Below are positions 1-9,600 of a stretch of 16,125 bases of DNA, in pieces. The notes under the pieces were generated by a model. The model saw only the letters and a list, made by a program, of their open reading frames with translations, was not told where the DNA came from and did no database searches. Origin of the DNA: Chryseosolibacter sp964532595 (lineage in GTDB: Bacteria > Bacteroidota > Bacteroidia > Cytophagales > Cyclobacteriaceae). Every line of letters starts with the position of its first letter. The first letter of the stretch is position 1. Where the stretch lies: the NCBI GenBank assembly GCA_964532595.1, contig CAZHIQ010000058.1, forward strand, positions 1-16,125, in the 5' to 3' direction. Both the position numbers and the translations under genes were made by a program.

Positions 1-267
1 GTGCCGGCCGAGGCCATCAAGAACTTCGACGAGGAGAAAGCCATCTACAACATTCAAAACAATTTTGAAGGATCGCATAATCAAGGCCCTAACGGCCCCT
101 ACCAATGCACATTCAACCCGCTCGATGAGTTTCGAAACGAGGTAATCGAAAACCGGCGCCTGGTCGAAGAAAACCGGAAGCTCTATGAGGAACTGCTGAA
201 GACGGAAAAGGAGAAGGTAGCGTTGCTGGAGCGGATGTTAAGGCGACAAGACGAGGCTAAGGACTAA
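1..267 (+). CDS. XRE-type helix-turn-helix regulator, C-terminal part (cut by window edge)
   Basis: The frame is open from base 1 and ends at TAA 265-267, leaving 88 residues. The GTG at base 1 is probably an internal valine codon rather than a start, because the visible part is only the tail of a longer family. The segment NNFEGSHNQGPNGPYQCTFN followed by a charged, leucine-spaced helix (about residues 40-85, with ENRRLVEENRKLYEELL) matches the tail of Bacteroidota XRE-like regulators. In these an N-terminal helix-turn-helix is followed by a short linker and a C-terminal coiled coil, probably for oligomerisation. The DNA-binding domain lies upstream and cannot be seen. The target genes are unknown, and a 230-bp gap makes a shared transcript with the next gene uncertain. 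The family call is from remembered similarity. Confidence 0.7.
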   Translation: MPAEAIKNFDEEKAIYNIQNNFEGSHNQGPNGPYQCTFNPLDEFRNEVIENRRLVEENRKLYEELLKTEKEKVALLERMLRRQDEAKD

Positions 268-380
268 GCAGTAGTGGGCAGTTATGCCAACGGCGATGGG
301 TTTTATCCCCGCCTGGCTCACGAGACGCGGCAATTGTAACCTCTACACTGAAAGCAGCCGCTTTCTCAAGTATGTAGTTA

Positions 381-411
381 TTGCTTTTCGCCACTTATGT
401 GCCATAATTTG
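381..411 (+). promoter_or_regulatory. Possible promoter for the TonB-C-like/TPR gene pair
   Basis: The 230-bp gap 268-497 holds no convincing gene. Within it a TTG at 381-383 is followed after 21 bases by TAATTTGC starting at 405. This resembles the Bacteroidota arrangement of a -33 TTTG and a -7 TAnnTTTG, but the -7 box is one base short of consensus. It would give a leader of about 80 nt before the ATG at 498. This is a weak match and no transcript evidence is available. Confidence 0.25.
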
Positions 412-497
412 CGAAACATATCACGAATTGACCATATTCTGGTTGGAATGCGATCGGAAAAGTATGTTCAGCAATACGCTAACCGATTTTCGCACCA

Positions 498-995
498 ATG
501 AGAATAGCCTGGCTAATTGCATTAGTATTTACGGGATGCATCGAGCGCACAGGCGGAAACTTCGGAGCGGAAGTGGGTGCCATTGAATACAGTGATAGCC
601 TCGATGATGCTGCCTTCCAAGTTTGCGATGAACAGCGGGTCTTTCAATACTACAACTTCAGCCAGGGGCCTCAATATTTGGGCGGTAAACGCTCGTTTGT
701 ACGCCAGTTTGAGTTGCCATTGGACACAGCAACCAGAACCGCACTGCAATCGGGGTATATTATAGTTCGGTTTATAGTTAATTGCCATGGAGAAGCCGGG
801 CGTTATAGAATCCAGCAAATGAACTTCCAATATACCGAAATGCAGTTTGAAGATGCTCTATTGGATGCTGTCGTGAAGAAACTGAAATCCATCAACCAAT
901 GGCCCGTCAATTACTGGGAAGATACTCCTACTGATTACTATACTTATGTGACATTCAAGATTCTGGACGGGAGAGTCATTGAAATACTACCATGA
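498..995 (+). CDS. Putative lipoprotein with TonB-C-terminal-like fold
   Basis: The protein has 165 residues. The N-terminus is a short hydrophobic leader ending in VFTGC, which is an acceptable though not ideal lipobox (Cys14), so a membrane-anchored lipoprotein is likely. The C-terminal half (about 85-165) has the pattern of a TonB C-terminal-like domain: a strand IIVRFIVNCHGEAGRYRI, a helix with DALLDAVVKKLKSINQW, then YTYVTFKILDGRVIEILP. There is no proline-rich spacer or N-terminal transmembrane anchor of a true TonB, so energy transduction is not implied. The stop overlaps the next start in ATGA (992-995), indicating translational coupling with the TPR gene. I recall this pair together in other Bacteroidota genomes, always uncharacterised. 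The molecular function is unknown. Confidence 0.7.
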   Translation: MRIAWLIALVFTGCIERTGGNFGAEVGAIEYSDSLDDAAFQVCDEQRVFQYYNFSQGPQYLGGKRSFVRQFELPLDTATRTALQSGYIIVRFIVNCHGEAGRYRIQQMNFQYTEMQFEDALLDAVVKKLKSINQWPVNYWEDTPTDYYTYVTFKILDGRVIEILP

Positions 996-1834
996 AGATA
1001 TTGACTGTCCTTCTTCTTTGTTTACTGTGTGGAAACGCAAGCGCGCAAATCAATTGCAACTTCTACAAAGAACAAAATCAGACCGAGTGCTACACAGCGT
1101 GCTTAAAGGCCCTTCGAGCCACAAGCCTGCAGGGAACCGGAGTATCACAACACCTCTTTGACGAGGCAATCTCCCTGTGCCCTTCTTTAGATTATGCCTA
1201 CTTTGAGAAAGCCGTCCCCTATTTAAAGCGAGGTCTATTCCTGGAATGGAGACAACTTATTGATAGAGCAGTGTACTTCAACCCGATCGGTTATCTGGGG
1301 TATCGAGGATGGTGTCGTTTCCAATTTCTACGGGATTACCGAGGCGCGCTTGAAGATATAGTCCTACTGGACAGCCTTACAGAGGGCAATATCGGTTACT
1401 CCCAAAACGGAGACTATCATCTCAATACGGTTAGATCACTTTGCCATCGAGCGTTAGGTGAAAAAGTGCTAGCCATCGAAGTTCTAGAGAAGCAACTGCA
1501 AAGCCCCGCCTACTCTCCAGGTCCCTACGACTACCTCCACTTGGGCATCATGAAAATCCAAACGGGCCACGCATCACTCGGGTTGAAGCTGTTACTCAAA
1601 CAAAAGGAAATCAATCCGTATCTGGCTGAAAGTCATTACTACGTGGCAGTCGCAATGCTGCAACTTGACCAAATCGAAGACGCGAAAAACCATTTAAACC
1701 GAGCGCAAGAACTATACTCTAAAGGCTATCGCATGACCGATCCCTATACGCATCCGGTGGATAAAATTTTCCAGGACGACATCACAAACTTGTCGAAGAG
1801 GATCGATTCGAGCGACCGCTCTCACAGACCCTAA
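992..1834 (+). CDS. Secreted tetratricopeptide-repeat protein
   Basis: The protein has 280 residues. A clear signal peptide (MKILTVLLLCLLCGNASAQ, cleavage expected after residue 18) sends it to the periplasm or beyond. The mature part is helical with TPR-like spacing from about residue 60 to 250, for example YAYFEKAVPYLKRGLFLEW, YDYLHLGIMKIQTGHASLG and AESHYYVAVAMLQLDQIEDA. The segment DPYTHPVDKIFQDDI (250-264) is a family-like C-terminal motif. TPR arrays hold other proteins or peptides; the obvious candidate partner is the TonB-C-like lipoprotein encoded just upstream, since the two genes overlap by 4 bp. No enzymatic motif is visible. The start is fixed by the signal peptide and the ATGA overlap. 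Confidence 0.8.
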   Translation: MKILTVLLLCLLCGNASAQINCNFYKEQNQTECYTACLKALRATSLQGTGVSQHLFDEAISLCPSLDYAYFEKAVPYLKRGLFLEWRQLIDRAVYFNPIGYLGYRGWCRFQFLRDYRGALEDIVLLDSLTEGNIGYSQNGDYHLNTVRSLCHRALGEKVLAIEVLEKQLQSPAYSPGPYDYLHLGIMKIQTGHASLGLKLLLKQKEINPYLAESHYYVAVAMLQLDQIEDAKNHLNRAQELYSKGYRMTDPYTHPVDKIFQDDITNLSKRIDSSDRSHRP

Positions 1835-1900
1835 GTACACCGCGCCCTATCAACGTATGAAGGGAGGCCTGAGACTGATTCCCGTTGCGCTTTAGAATCC

Positions 1901-1928
1901 GGGTTTGGTAGTACTCCCCTGCAAGCCC
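1901..1928. terminator. Weak hairpin between convergent genes
   Basis: GGGTTTG at 1901-1907 can pair with CAAGCCC at 1922-1928 (seven pairs, one of them G-U) around a 14-nt loop. It lies in the short gap between the TPR gene and the minus-strand genes, where a terminator is expected. No T-run follows on either strand, so it may be coincidental. Confidence 0.18.
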
Positions 1929-1934
1929 TCCGCT

Positions 1935-2186
1935 CTAATATTCCTGCAGCGCATTCAATAATTTACCCACCACACAATTCGGTTCTCTGTCCCAAAAATG
2001 CACGCAGTCAGTTAGCTTTCGAACCGGAGCCATTGTCGTACATCTGGTCATAATGAAAACTCCCCCAATAACAGTAGCGATCAAAAATGCGCTCAATTTC
2101 CGCCAAACAATGGAGCACCCCGCCTGGGAAACACGTCGGCTAATCCTCCCATCCACCTTCAGACCTCTATTACCTGGCCCTAACAA
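1935..2186 (-). CDS. Doubtful small membrane protein downstream of the HTCS gene
   Basis: An open frame of up to 83 residues begins only 4 bp after the HTCS stop on the same strand. The farthest start is a TTG at 2186 with GGAG directly abutting it, too close for normal initiation. A GTG at about 2156, preceded by AGAGG, would be better spaced and give about 73 residues. The protein would have one hydrophobic segment (LSAFLIATVIGGVFIM) and then a polar tail with three cysteines. I recognise no family. The short junction with the HTCS gene suggests cotranscription if the gene is real. The alternative is a chance ORF in a 3' region. Confidence 0.27.
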   Translation of the reverse strand: MLGPGNRGLKVDGRISRRVSQAGCSIVWRKLSAFLIATVIGGVFIMTRCTTMAPVRKLTDCVHFWDREPNCVVGKLLNALQEY

Positions 2187-2190
2187 CTCC

Positions 2191-5100
2191 TTAAATGCTC
2201 AGGGCTTCCTGGCCAGTCAACGTAGACGGATTCTTCATAAAGTCGGTCGGCGAAACGCCATACTGCTTCACGAAACACTTGTTGAAATACGAGTGACTGT
2301 TAAACCCGACTTCAAATGCGACCTGACTGATATTGAGCTTCTTCTCGCGCAGGAGCACCAGACTCTTCTTCAGCCGGATGGAACGGATGAACTCGTGTAC
2401 ACCCTGCCCTGTCAGGGTCTTGATCTTGGCGTATAAGACGGTCCTACTGAGCGCCGTCTCTTCGCACAACAACTTGTAGTCAAGCTCCGGATCGGAAAGG
2501 TTCTTCTCTACGATGGCCAAGACTTGCTTGAGAAAGTCTTCGTCAACTTTATTGATCGATACATCCTCGGGAAAGAACGTACTGGAATTCAAAATATGTT
2601 GATGGATCTTCTCCTGCGCCTGAATGAAATTGTAGATTACGTGACACAACAACTCTTTAGAGACAGGCTTCGTCAAATAGACGTCAGCACCGGCACCGTA
2701 GCCGATGGCCTGTCCTTCCTCATACGTCTGACTCGTCAAGAGAATCACGGGTATGTGACTGGTCGCTGGCAAGGCCTTCAGCTCCTTACAAAAACGCTCA
2801 CCATCCATCACAGGCATCACCATATCGGTAATAATGACGGTAGGCTGAACTTCCAGCGCCTTCTTCAATCCGTCGTTGCCATTCTCGGCTTCGAAGATCT
2901 CAAAGGTACCGGACAGCTCCCGGCGCAAATGATATCTCAATTCCTTGTTGTCATCAACGACAAGAATACGCTTACCCCTTAACTTCAACTGCTTTTCGAG
3001 GGGGAAGTCCGTAACGGCTTTCCTCTTCTCCAGGGACCCGACTTCTTCAGGTGCATCCACGGCGACAATCGATTTCGGAAGCGCAACAATAAACTCGGAA
3101 CCCACGCCGCGCTGAGAGGTCAGTTTCAACGTCCCCTTATTGGCTTCAACAAAGTCTTTGGTAATGACAAGACCGAGTCCGGTACCGGTCTCCCCCATCG
3201 TTCCTACAGCGAGCGACTTCTTCTCAATCTTGAACAAGTCCCGCAACTGCTCTTCGGTCATGCCGATTCCCGTGTCCTTCACCTTTATGATAGTCTCGCC
3301 CCCGGACTCTTCACATACAATGTCCACGCTTCCACCGGCATGGGTAAACTTCACACTGTTCATGAGCAGGTTGCGAATAACAGCATCGACCATATTGTAG
3401 TCCGCAAAAACCTTGTGAGTGGCCGTTGAAGTCAACCGGACACTGATGTTTTTGTTCTTGTACTGTTGTTCCACCAGCGCCATATTCTTCCGGATCAATC
3501 CGCAGATGTCAAAATCCACAGGCGAATACTGAATGTCGTGTGACTGTGTTCTCGCCCAGCTGAGCAGGTTCACAAGAAGTGTGTATACGGACTGTGATGA
3601 TCGGTAAACACTGTCGACGTATTCGGCTATGTCGTTCCGCGAAAGTTGCCCCAGATTATTCTTAAGCGATTCAGCGAGTCCCGACAAGGTAGCCACAGGA
3701 TTGCGCAGATCGTGCGCCAGAATGGAGAAGAAGCGATCCTTGGTCTGATTTGATCGGTGCAGCTCTTTCACAGTTTTCTCCAGTTGCTGATTCTGCGCCA
3801 GAATCTGCTCCTGTTGTTCCAGGATCTTCTCCGACTGACGAAGTATCTCCTGGTTGAATTCCTCGAGCTTTTCATTCTGAAGATTGATCTCTTCGTTCTT
3901 CTCCACCAGATAGGAGTTGGCCTCTGACAACTCGTGCGTCCTGCGCGCCACCTCGGCTTCCAGCAACCGATTCTGCTTCTTAATAGAGGATATCCGCAGA
4001 TAGAAGATGCCAACGATCATTGAGACACTGCCCAGCACAAGCAAGGTCTTGAACCACCACGTCTGCCACCACGGTGGAAGGATGACAATGTGAAGCGATT
4101 CACTGGCTTCGTGCCAGATCCCCTCCACGTCCGTGTATCTAACGCGGAAAGAATAATTGCCGGGTTTCAATTGCGTAAATGCGGCCTTCGTTTCAAAACC
4201 GGTATTGATCCAGTTGTCGTGAAGGCCTTCCAGCATGTAAGCGTACTGTGTTTTTGAAGGTGAATACAGATTGAGGCTGGCAAATCCAATGGTAAAAAAG
4301 GCCTGCTCTGGCTGCAATACGAGGGTGTCTGTAAATGCGAGAACTTTCTTCAGCGGTGACGTTTCATGTCCCAGTGTTTGCAACTCGTCGTACACGTACA
4401 AATCCGTCAGGTATACTGTTGATTCAAAATCCTTCCGCTTTGCACACAGACTGTCGGGATGAAACGCATTCACCCCATTCGGTCCGCCTACGTACAGATA
4501 GCCGTCGCGCGTAGTGGTGATGGACTTGTGGAAGAACGAATTTCCCTGAAGTCCATCGCTCTGGTCATACCGCTTGATCTCCTTCGATGTGACGTCGAAT
4601 CGGAGGATGCCCTCATTCGTACTGAGCCACAGCATACCGTTGTGATCAAACGTAATTCCTTTGACTGTCTTCGGCAATCCAAAAACATCGCTGAAACGGG
4701 TAAACGTATATTTATCTTCGTTGAACCGGTCCAGCCCTCCCGATTCACTGACCACCCAAATCGTTCCATCCTGCCCTTCCGCAACCATATTCACAAAATC
4801 GCTGCTGATGCTCGACGTATCTTGTGAAGGGGTAAAGTGTCGAAGCGATTCATGATCATAAAGAAACAGCCCTCCGTAAGTGCTCACCCAGAGCCGTTCT
4901 TTCGAGTCCAAGAAGAGATGATTGATCCAGGCCGGTGTTTTCAGATTGAAGGGAAAAACGCTGTTGTTCCGTTGATTAATGAACTGCCCGGTCTTCCTGT
5001 TGTATACCGACAATCCTTCGCCGTGCGTCCCGATCCAAACCAGGCTATCGTGGGGCAGGATGGATTTGACATTGTTTAGGGCAAGGGAGTTGATATTCGC

Positions 5101-6444
5101 AGGGTCATGGACGAATGTCTTCACGACACCGGTCTCGGGGTTGAATTGCATGACACCCCCAGACCAGGTAGCGAGCCAAAGCATGCCGTCTTCATCTTCT
5201 CTTACCTCCGTAATGGCATCACTGCTCAGCCCATCAAGGGTCGTATAGGTGTGAAAGCGCTCTTGCTTCGGTTGATATCTCGTGAGGCCTCCCCCGTCTG
5301 TGGCAATCCAGATGTTTCCGCGATTGTCTTCATGAAGGGAGGTCACCACATTGTGGTTGAGCATCCGTTCTCCCTCCCTCCCCTTATAATAGTGTCGGAA
5401 AAGGTTCTTGTGAATATTGGTTCGAAAGAGCCCATGGCTCTGCGTCGAGAAGAACAGGTTTCCGAACGTATCCTCACAGATCGACGTAACCGATACACAC
5501 AGCAGATCCGGATTCTTGTACGGCGTGTTGTCAAAAGGAACAAACTCATCACTGCCCTTTTCCTTATAGTGAATAACATGCCCTTTTATTCCGATCCACA
5601 TCGTGTGATTCCGATCCTCATAGATGCACGTAACATCATTCTTGATCGGATTCCCTTCTTTGCTGCCAAGATGTTGATAGTGCCTCAAAACGTTACCGTT
5701 ATTGTCCAGCAGCGTCACCCCCTTATCGATAGACCCTACCCAGATGTTTCCCTCATGGTCCGCGCGAATGTTCCTTATCTTATTGCTGCAGATCGTCTTT
5801 GGATTGTTCTCTTCGTGGAGATAGGTCGTAAACACCCCCGTCTGGGGGTTGAATCGGGAAACACCGCCTCCAAAGGTGGCGATCCACAGTATATCGCTGG
5901 CATCGACCGACAATCGAAAGACCACATCCGAGCTCAGAGAATTGGTGTTTTGCGGATCATGAACGTACCATTTTGCGGCGCCACGCTCGTAGTCATATCG
6001 GCAAAGGCCGTATGATGTACCTAGCCACAATTGGTTATTCGAGTCCTCGACGATGTCATTGACCGGAATCTTCATGGTCTCCTTCCCCAGATCGCAGCGG
6101 ATAAACTTCTCCCGGGCGCGATCGAAAAGACTGAGTCCGTCGATGGTACCAATCCACAATCTGCCTTTGTAGTCCTCATAAATCTTATAGACAATGTTTC
6201 CGGAGAGGGTGGTACTGTCGGTCCGGGAATAGAAGTATCGCTTGTAGTTTGCGCCATCCCACCGGATAAGCCCTTCGTAGGATGCCATCCATAGAAATCC
6301 GTAGGAGTCCTGGAAAGTATAGAGGATGTTGTCGGTAGGCAGTCCTTCGTTGGTGGACAGGTTGTCAACCTTGAAGTCGCGGATCTGGCCAAGAGCCGGG
6401 GTCCACACCCATGCAGACAATATTATAAGGATCAGGGGTCTCAT
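2191..6444 (-). CDS. Hybrid two-component system sensor/regulator (HTCS), AraC-type output
   Basis: The chosen start is the ATG at 6444, giving 1417 residues, because it begins a signal peptide (MRPLILIILSAWVWTPALGQ); an in-frame ATG 31 codons upstream would bury it. The periplasmic part (about 20-665) has 14 propeller repeats of the type LWIGTxxGL, consistent with two seven-bladed propellers. A Y_Y_Y-type domain (about 725-788), a transmembrane helix (about 796-816) and a long glutamine/glutamate-rich coiled coil (to about 900) follow. The kinase has His911 in FSILAHDLRNP and ATP-binding motifs DTGIGM and GTGLGL. The receiver has acidic pair Asp1164/1165, phospho-acceptor Asp1207 in ITDMVMPVMDG and Lys1259. 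An AraC-type helix-turn-helix ends the protein (about 1305-1410). All key phosphotransfer residues are present. HTCS proteins bind oligosaccharides in the periplasm and activate the adjacent PUL. This one is divergent from susC, so mannan-derived oligosaccharide is the inferred signal. No clear promoter of its own was seen. Confidence 0.96.
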   Translation of the reverse strand: MRPLILIILSAWVWTPALGQIRDFKVDNLSTNEGLPTDNILYTFQDSYGFLWMASYEGLIRWDGANYKRYFYSRTDSTTLSGNIVYKIYEDYKGRLWIGTIDGLSLFDRAREKFIRCDLGKETMKIPVNDIVEDSNNQLWLGTSYGLCRYDYERGAAKWYVHDPQNTNSLSSDVVFRLSVDASDILWIATFGGGVSRFNPQTGVFTTYLHEENNPKTICSNKIRNIRADHEGNIWVGSIDKGVTLLDNNGNVLRHYQHLGSKEGNPIKNDVTCIYEDRNHTMWIGIKGHVIHYKEKGSDEFVPFDNTPYKNPDLLCVSVTSICEDTFGNLFFSTQSHGLFRTNIHKNLFRHYYKGREGERMLNHNVVTSLHEDNRGNIWIATDGGGLTRYQPKQERFHTYTTLDGLSSDAITEVREDEDGMLWLATWSGGVMQFNPETGVVKTFVHDPANINSLALNNVKSILPHDSLVWIGTHGEGLSVYNRKTGQFINQRNNSVFPFNLKTPAWINHLFLDSKERLWVSTYGGLFLYDHESLRHFTPSQDTSSISSDFVNMVAEGQDGTIWVVSESGGLDRFNEDKYTFTRFSDVFGLPKTVKGITFDHNGMLWLSTNEGILRFDVTSKEIKRYDQSDGLQGNSFFHKSITTTRDGYLYVGGPNGVNAFHPDSLCAKRKDFESTVYLTDLYVYDELQTLGHETSPLKKVLAFTDTLVLQPEQAFFTIGFASLNLYSPSKTQYAYMLEGLHDNWINTGFETKAAFTQLKPGNYSFRVRYTDVEGIWHEASESLHIVILPPWWQTWWFKTLLVLGSVSMIVGIFYLRISSIKKQNRLLEAEVARRTHELSEANSYLVEKNEEINLQNEKLEEFNQEILRQSEKILEQQEQILAQNQQLEKTVKELHRSNQTKDRFFSILAHDLRNPVATLSGLAESLKNNLGQLSRNDIAEYVDSVYRSSQSVYTLLVNLLSWARTQSHDIQYSPVDFDICGLIRKNMALVEQQYKNKNISVRLTSTATHKVFADYNMVDAVIRNLLMNSVKFTHAGGSVDIVCEESGGETIIKVKDTGIGMTEEQLRDLFKIEKKSLAVGTMGETGTGLGLVITKDFVEANKGTLKLTSQRGVGSEFIVALPKSIVAVDAPEEVGSLEKRKAVTDFPLEKQLKLRGKRILVVDDNKELRYHLRRELSGTFEIFEAENGNDGLKKALEVQPTVIITDMVMPVMDGERFCKELKALPATSHIPVILLTSQTYEEGQAIGYGAGADVYLTKPVSKELLCHVIYNFIQAQEKIHQHILNSSTFFPEDVSINKVDEDFLKQVLAIVEKNLSDPELDYKLLCEETALSRTVLYAKIKTLTGQGVHEFIRSIRLKKSLVLLREKKLNISQVAFEVGFNSHSYFNKCFVKQYGVSPTDFMKNPSTLTGQEALSI

Positions 6445-6591
6445 GTTGCACAACTTCGTTCTGCCCATCTGACAATTAAGCGAATATCGCCCATCTTCCA
6501 AAAGCGAATTTACCGGACCATTTTCCCGCAACCGCAACTTGCCCAGCCGACAACGAAAGATATCCGAAATAGGCCTTCAGTCAACCAAACA

Positions 6592-6621
6592 GGACTGTTG
6601 TGTAAGTATTCCGGACTATTG
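6592..6621 (+). promoter_or_regulatory. Tandem direct repeats, candidate HTCS operator
   Basis: GGACTGTTG (6592-6600) and GGACTATTG (6613-6621) differ at one base and start exactly 21 bp apart, two helical turns. A few more downstream positions also match (GGACTRTTGnnnAA). If transcription starts about 7 bp after the -7 box at 6648-6655, the copies lie near -70 and -49, where an AraC-type activator would contact RNA polymerase. AraC-family proteins commonly bind direct repeats with this spacing. The repeats are directly visible; their use by the divergent HTCS is inference. A looser copy, GGACCATTT, is at 6515-6523. Confidence 0.5.
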
Positions 6622-6647
6622 AACAAAATAAAACCTGCCTGGGAAGC

Positions 6648-6655
6648 TAGTTTTG
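6648..6655 (+). promoter_or_regulatory. Bacteroidota -7 promoter box for the susC operon
   Basis: TAGTTTTG is a perfect match to TAnnTTTG, the -7 element of the Bacteroidota primary sigma factor. It lies 27 bases before the susC ATG, giving a leader of about 20 nt. No TTTG sits at the normal -33 distance; the nearest TTG (6619-6621) is too far upstream and is part of the second GGACTRTTG repeat. A missing -33 element fits an activator-dependent promoter. Confidence 0.5.
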
Positions 6656-6682
6656 ACGCTGGCTAAATCAAACGCCCAGACT

Positions 6683-9600
6683 ATGCAAAAGATGAAAGTA
6701 GCTCTCCTGATCATCCTTGCGCTTCCCCTGTTTGCGGAGGTTCAAGCAGATCCATCAGCGGTGTTCTCACCCACACCGGTGCAATCCTCGCAACGTGAGG
6801 TGACTGGCACGATAAGGGACGAATCCACAGGCGAGTCGCTGCCCGGTGTCAGTATCGTTATCAAGGGCACGACGTTGGGAACGGTCTCAGACGCTGATGG
6901 ACGGTATCGCATCGCTGTTTCCGACCAAAACGCGGTATTGGTCTATTCATTTTTAGGGTTTAGATCCCAGGAAGTTGTTGTCGGGTCCAGATCCGAAATC
7001 GATGTCGCATTGGTTGCCGATATCCGGACACTCAACGAAGTGGTCGTCGTCGGATATGGCACGGTGACCAAGAGCGATCTGACCGGATCGGTCGCCAGCG
7101 TCCAGATGGACGATATCAAAGACATCCCCGGAAACTCGGTGGAGAGGCTGCTTCAGGGAAGATCAGCGGGTCTGCAGGTTATCAACTCATCACAGGATCC
7201 GGGTGCTGGAGCTACGGTTCGCATCCGCGGCGGAAGCTCATTGCAGGGCTCGAACTCCCCCCTTGTTGTAGTCGATGGGTTCCCTTTGGGCGATGCCGGC
7301 AACCTTCACCAGATCAATCCGAACGACATTGAATCGATCGAAGTGCTGAAAGACGCCTCCGCATCCGCTATCTACGGTTCCCGCGGCGCGAACGGTGTGA
7401 TCTTAGTCACCACGAGAAAGGCTAAGGCGGGGCAGACACGGATCAGCCTGCAACAACAGACAACCCTTTCACAGTTTACGTCGAAAGTCAATCTCTGGAG
7501 AGACCCCGTGCTGATGGCGCAGCTGAACAATGAATCGCGTATCAACGGCGGATTCCCTCCGCAATACATTGGAGCGGTCTCCCCGACGGGGATCTACTAC
7601 CCTTCTATTGAAGAGCTCTCAAACGGAACCTGGCCACATCGGACAAAATGGGATGAACTCGTATTCCGCGATGCCCCCATTTCCAACGCCACAACCCTGA
7701 GTGTTGCAAGTGCAAACGACAAGACGTCTTTCAACTTCAGCGGCAACTACTACACGGACAAAGGGGTGTTCATCGAGGACGACTATGACAGACTCAACTA
7801 CAATCTGAATGTTAGTCACAAGATCTACGACAACCTGAAGATCACGTTTGCGAACGTCCTCTCACGCGGTGCCCGCAACAATAACGGCGGACTTGCTTTC
7901 TGGAGAAGTCCTATCATCCCTGTTTATGATGAGAACGGCGACTACTACCGTTACAACAACAATGACTTCGATCATCCGATCGCCATTACGAAGCACAGAC
8001 TAAACAAGACGAAGTCACTGGATGTCCTTTCATTCCTCGATGTTGAATGGCAAGTCATTCCCGACTTGACCGTCACGTCACGACTAAACTACAAGTACGG
8101 AAACTCACTTACCGACCAGTACCACCCCAAAACCTACACACAGACCGGCGAATTCAACAATGGCGCTGCGTCTATCAGCAACTGGCAGGGGAACACATTT
8201 GTGTCCGAAACGTTCGCGAACTACAAAAAGGAGCTGAACGAACATGAGTTCCACGTTACGGCGGGCTACTCCTATCAGCAGGATATCACGAGAACATTCG
8301 ATCTGGGTGCCAAAGACTTTGTAAACGAAGTACTTCAGAACGAAAACCTCGACGCCGGTAACCCGGAAATGAACACCGTAGCAAACAGTCTTACAGAAAC
8401 GGAATTGGTATCCGGCATTTTCCGACTGCACTATGGGTTCCGCGACCGCTATCTCGTAACCTTTACGTCACGCGCTGATGGCTCATCCAAATTCGGTGCG
8501 AATAATAAATGGGCATTCTTCCCTTCCGGGGCATTAAGCTGGAAGGCGCACGAAGAAGATTTTATCAACCAAATGGATCTGTTCGATGAGCTAAAGTTCC
8601 GCGTCAGCTACGGTATCTCCGGTAACCAGGGTATCTCCCCTTACCAGACTCTGAGTCGCTTCGGGATCAGCAACTACTACAACGACGGAAACTGGATGAC
8701 GGTAATCGGTCCGGGCCGCGAAGTTGGGCGAGCCGGGCAAGACGGCATTGAGGTATTGTGGGGCGGTATTCCCAACCCGGACCTGCGCTGGGAAACAACC
8801 GCGCAACTAAACATCGGCGCCGATCTGGCCTTCTTTGACGGACGCCTGCGTGCAACAATCGACTACTATGAAAAGTACACCGACGATCTGTTGCAGCAAC
8901 GCATTCTTCCGCTATCCTCCGGTTACGACCGCATGCTCGTCAACGATGGTTCTATTACAAACAAGGGCATCGAAGTGACCCTCGATGGAATGGTTTACGC
9001 GAAGAACGACCTTTCCATCAACGCTACGGCTATTTACCACCGGAACCGCAACGAAGTGACCGACCTGGGTAACGCGCAGGAATCAGGAAATATCACGGAT
9101 TCAAGAACAGGAATGCAGTTTCGCTACTTCGGCAACAGCATCGAGATGTTCCGCGGGTACCCCAACCTCCTGGCCATCGGCCAGCCTGTTAACGTCTTTT
9201 ACGGATACAAGACGGCTGGTATCGTCCAGACGATTGAACAGGGCGTGGAAGCAGGACTGGAAGGGGATCAGGCGCAGCCGGGTGAGTTTCTCTATGTTGA
9301 CATCAACGGCGATGGTGTGATCGACGACGACGACCGTACCATCATCGGTGATCCTACACCTGATTTCATGGCCAGTCTGAATCTCAGTGTGAACTACAAG
9401 AAGTTCGATTTAAGCGTCTTCTTCAACGGCGTATTTGGCAACGACGTCCTGAACACACAGGCGTTCAATCAGCCGAATAACCAGCCCTTCCGCTGGACAC
9501 CGGACAACCCGACAAACGACTATCCCAGTCTCAGAGACGGCCGACAGGTCAGGTTCTCAGACTGGTGGCTGCAAGACGGGTCGTTCGTGCGCATCCAGAA

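Noticed and set aside
284..586. 100-residue plus-strand ORF in the gap after the XRE-type gene
   Set aside because: The composition is irregular with no family features, and it overlaps the better-supported lipoprotein start at 498.
5107..6015. 302-residue plus-strand ORF inside the HTCS gene
   Set aside because: It lies antisense to the propeller repeats, which are unmistakable coding sequence. It has no recognisable domain or leader and is a codon-bias shadow.
6445..6537. 31-residue N-terminal extension of the HTCS
   Set aside because: The extension precedes a complete signal peptide starting at the ATG at 6444, so the shorter form is preferred.
6555..6589. Possible minus-strand promoter for the HTCS gene (TATCTTTC with TTTG upstream)
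   Set aside because: The -7 match has an error at its last base and the spacer of 23 bp is long, so it is not reliable enough to annotate.
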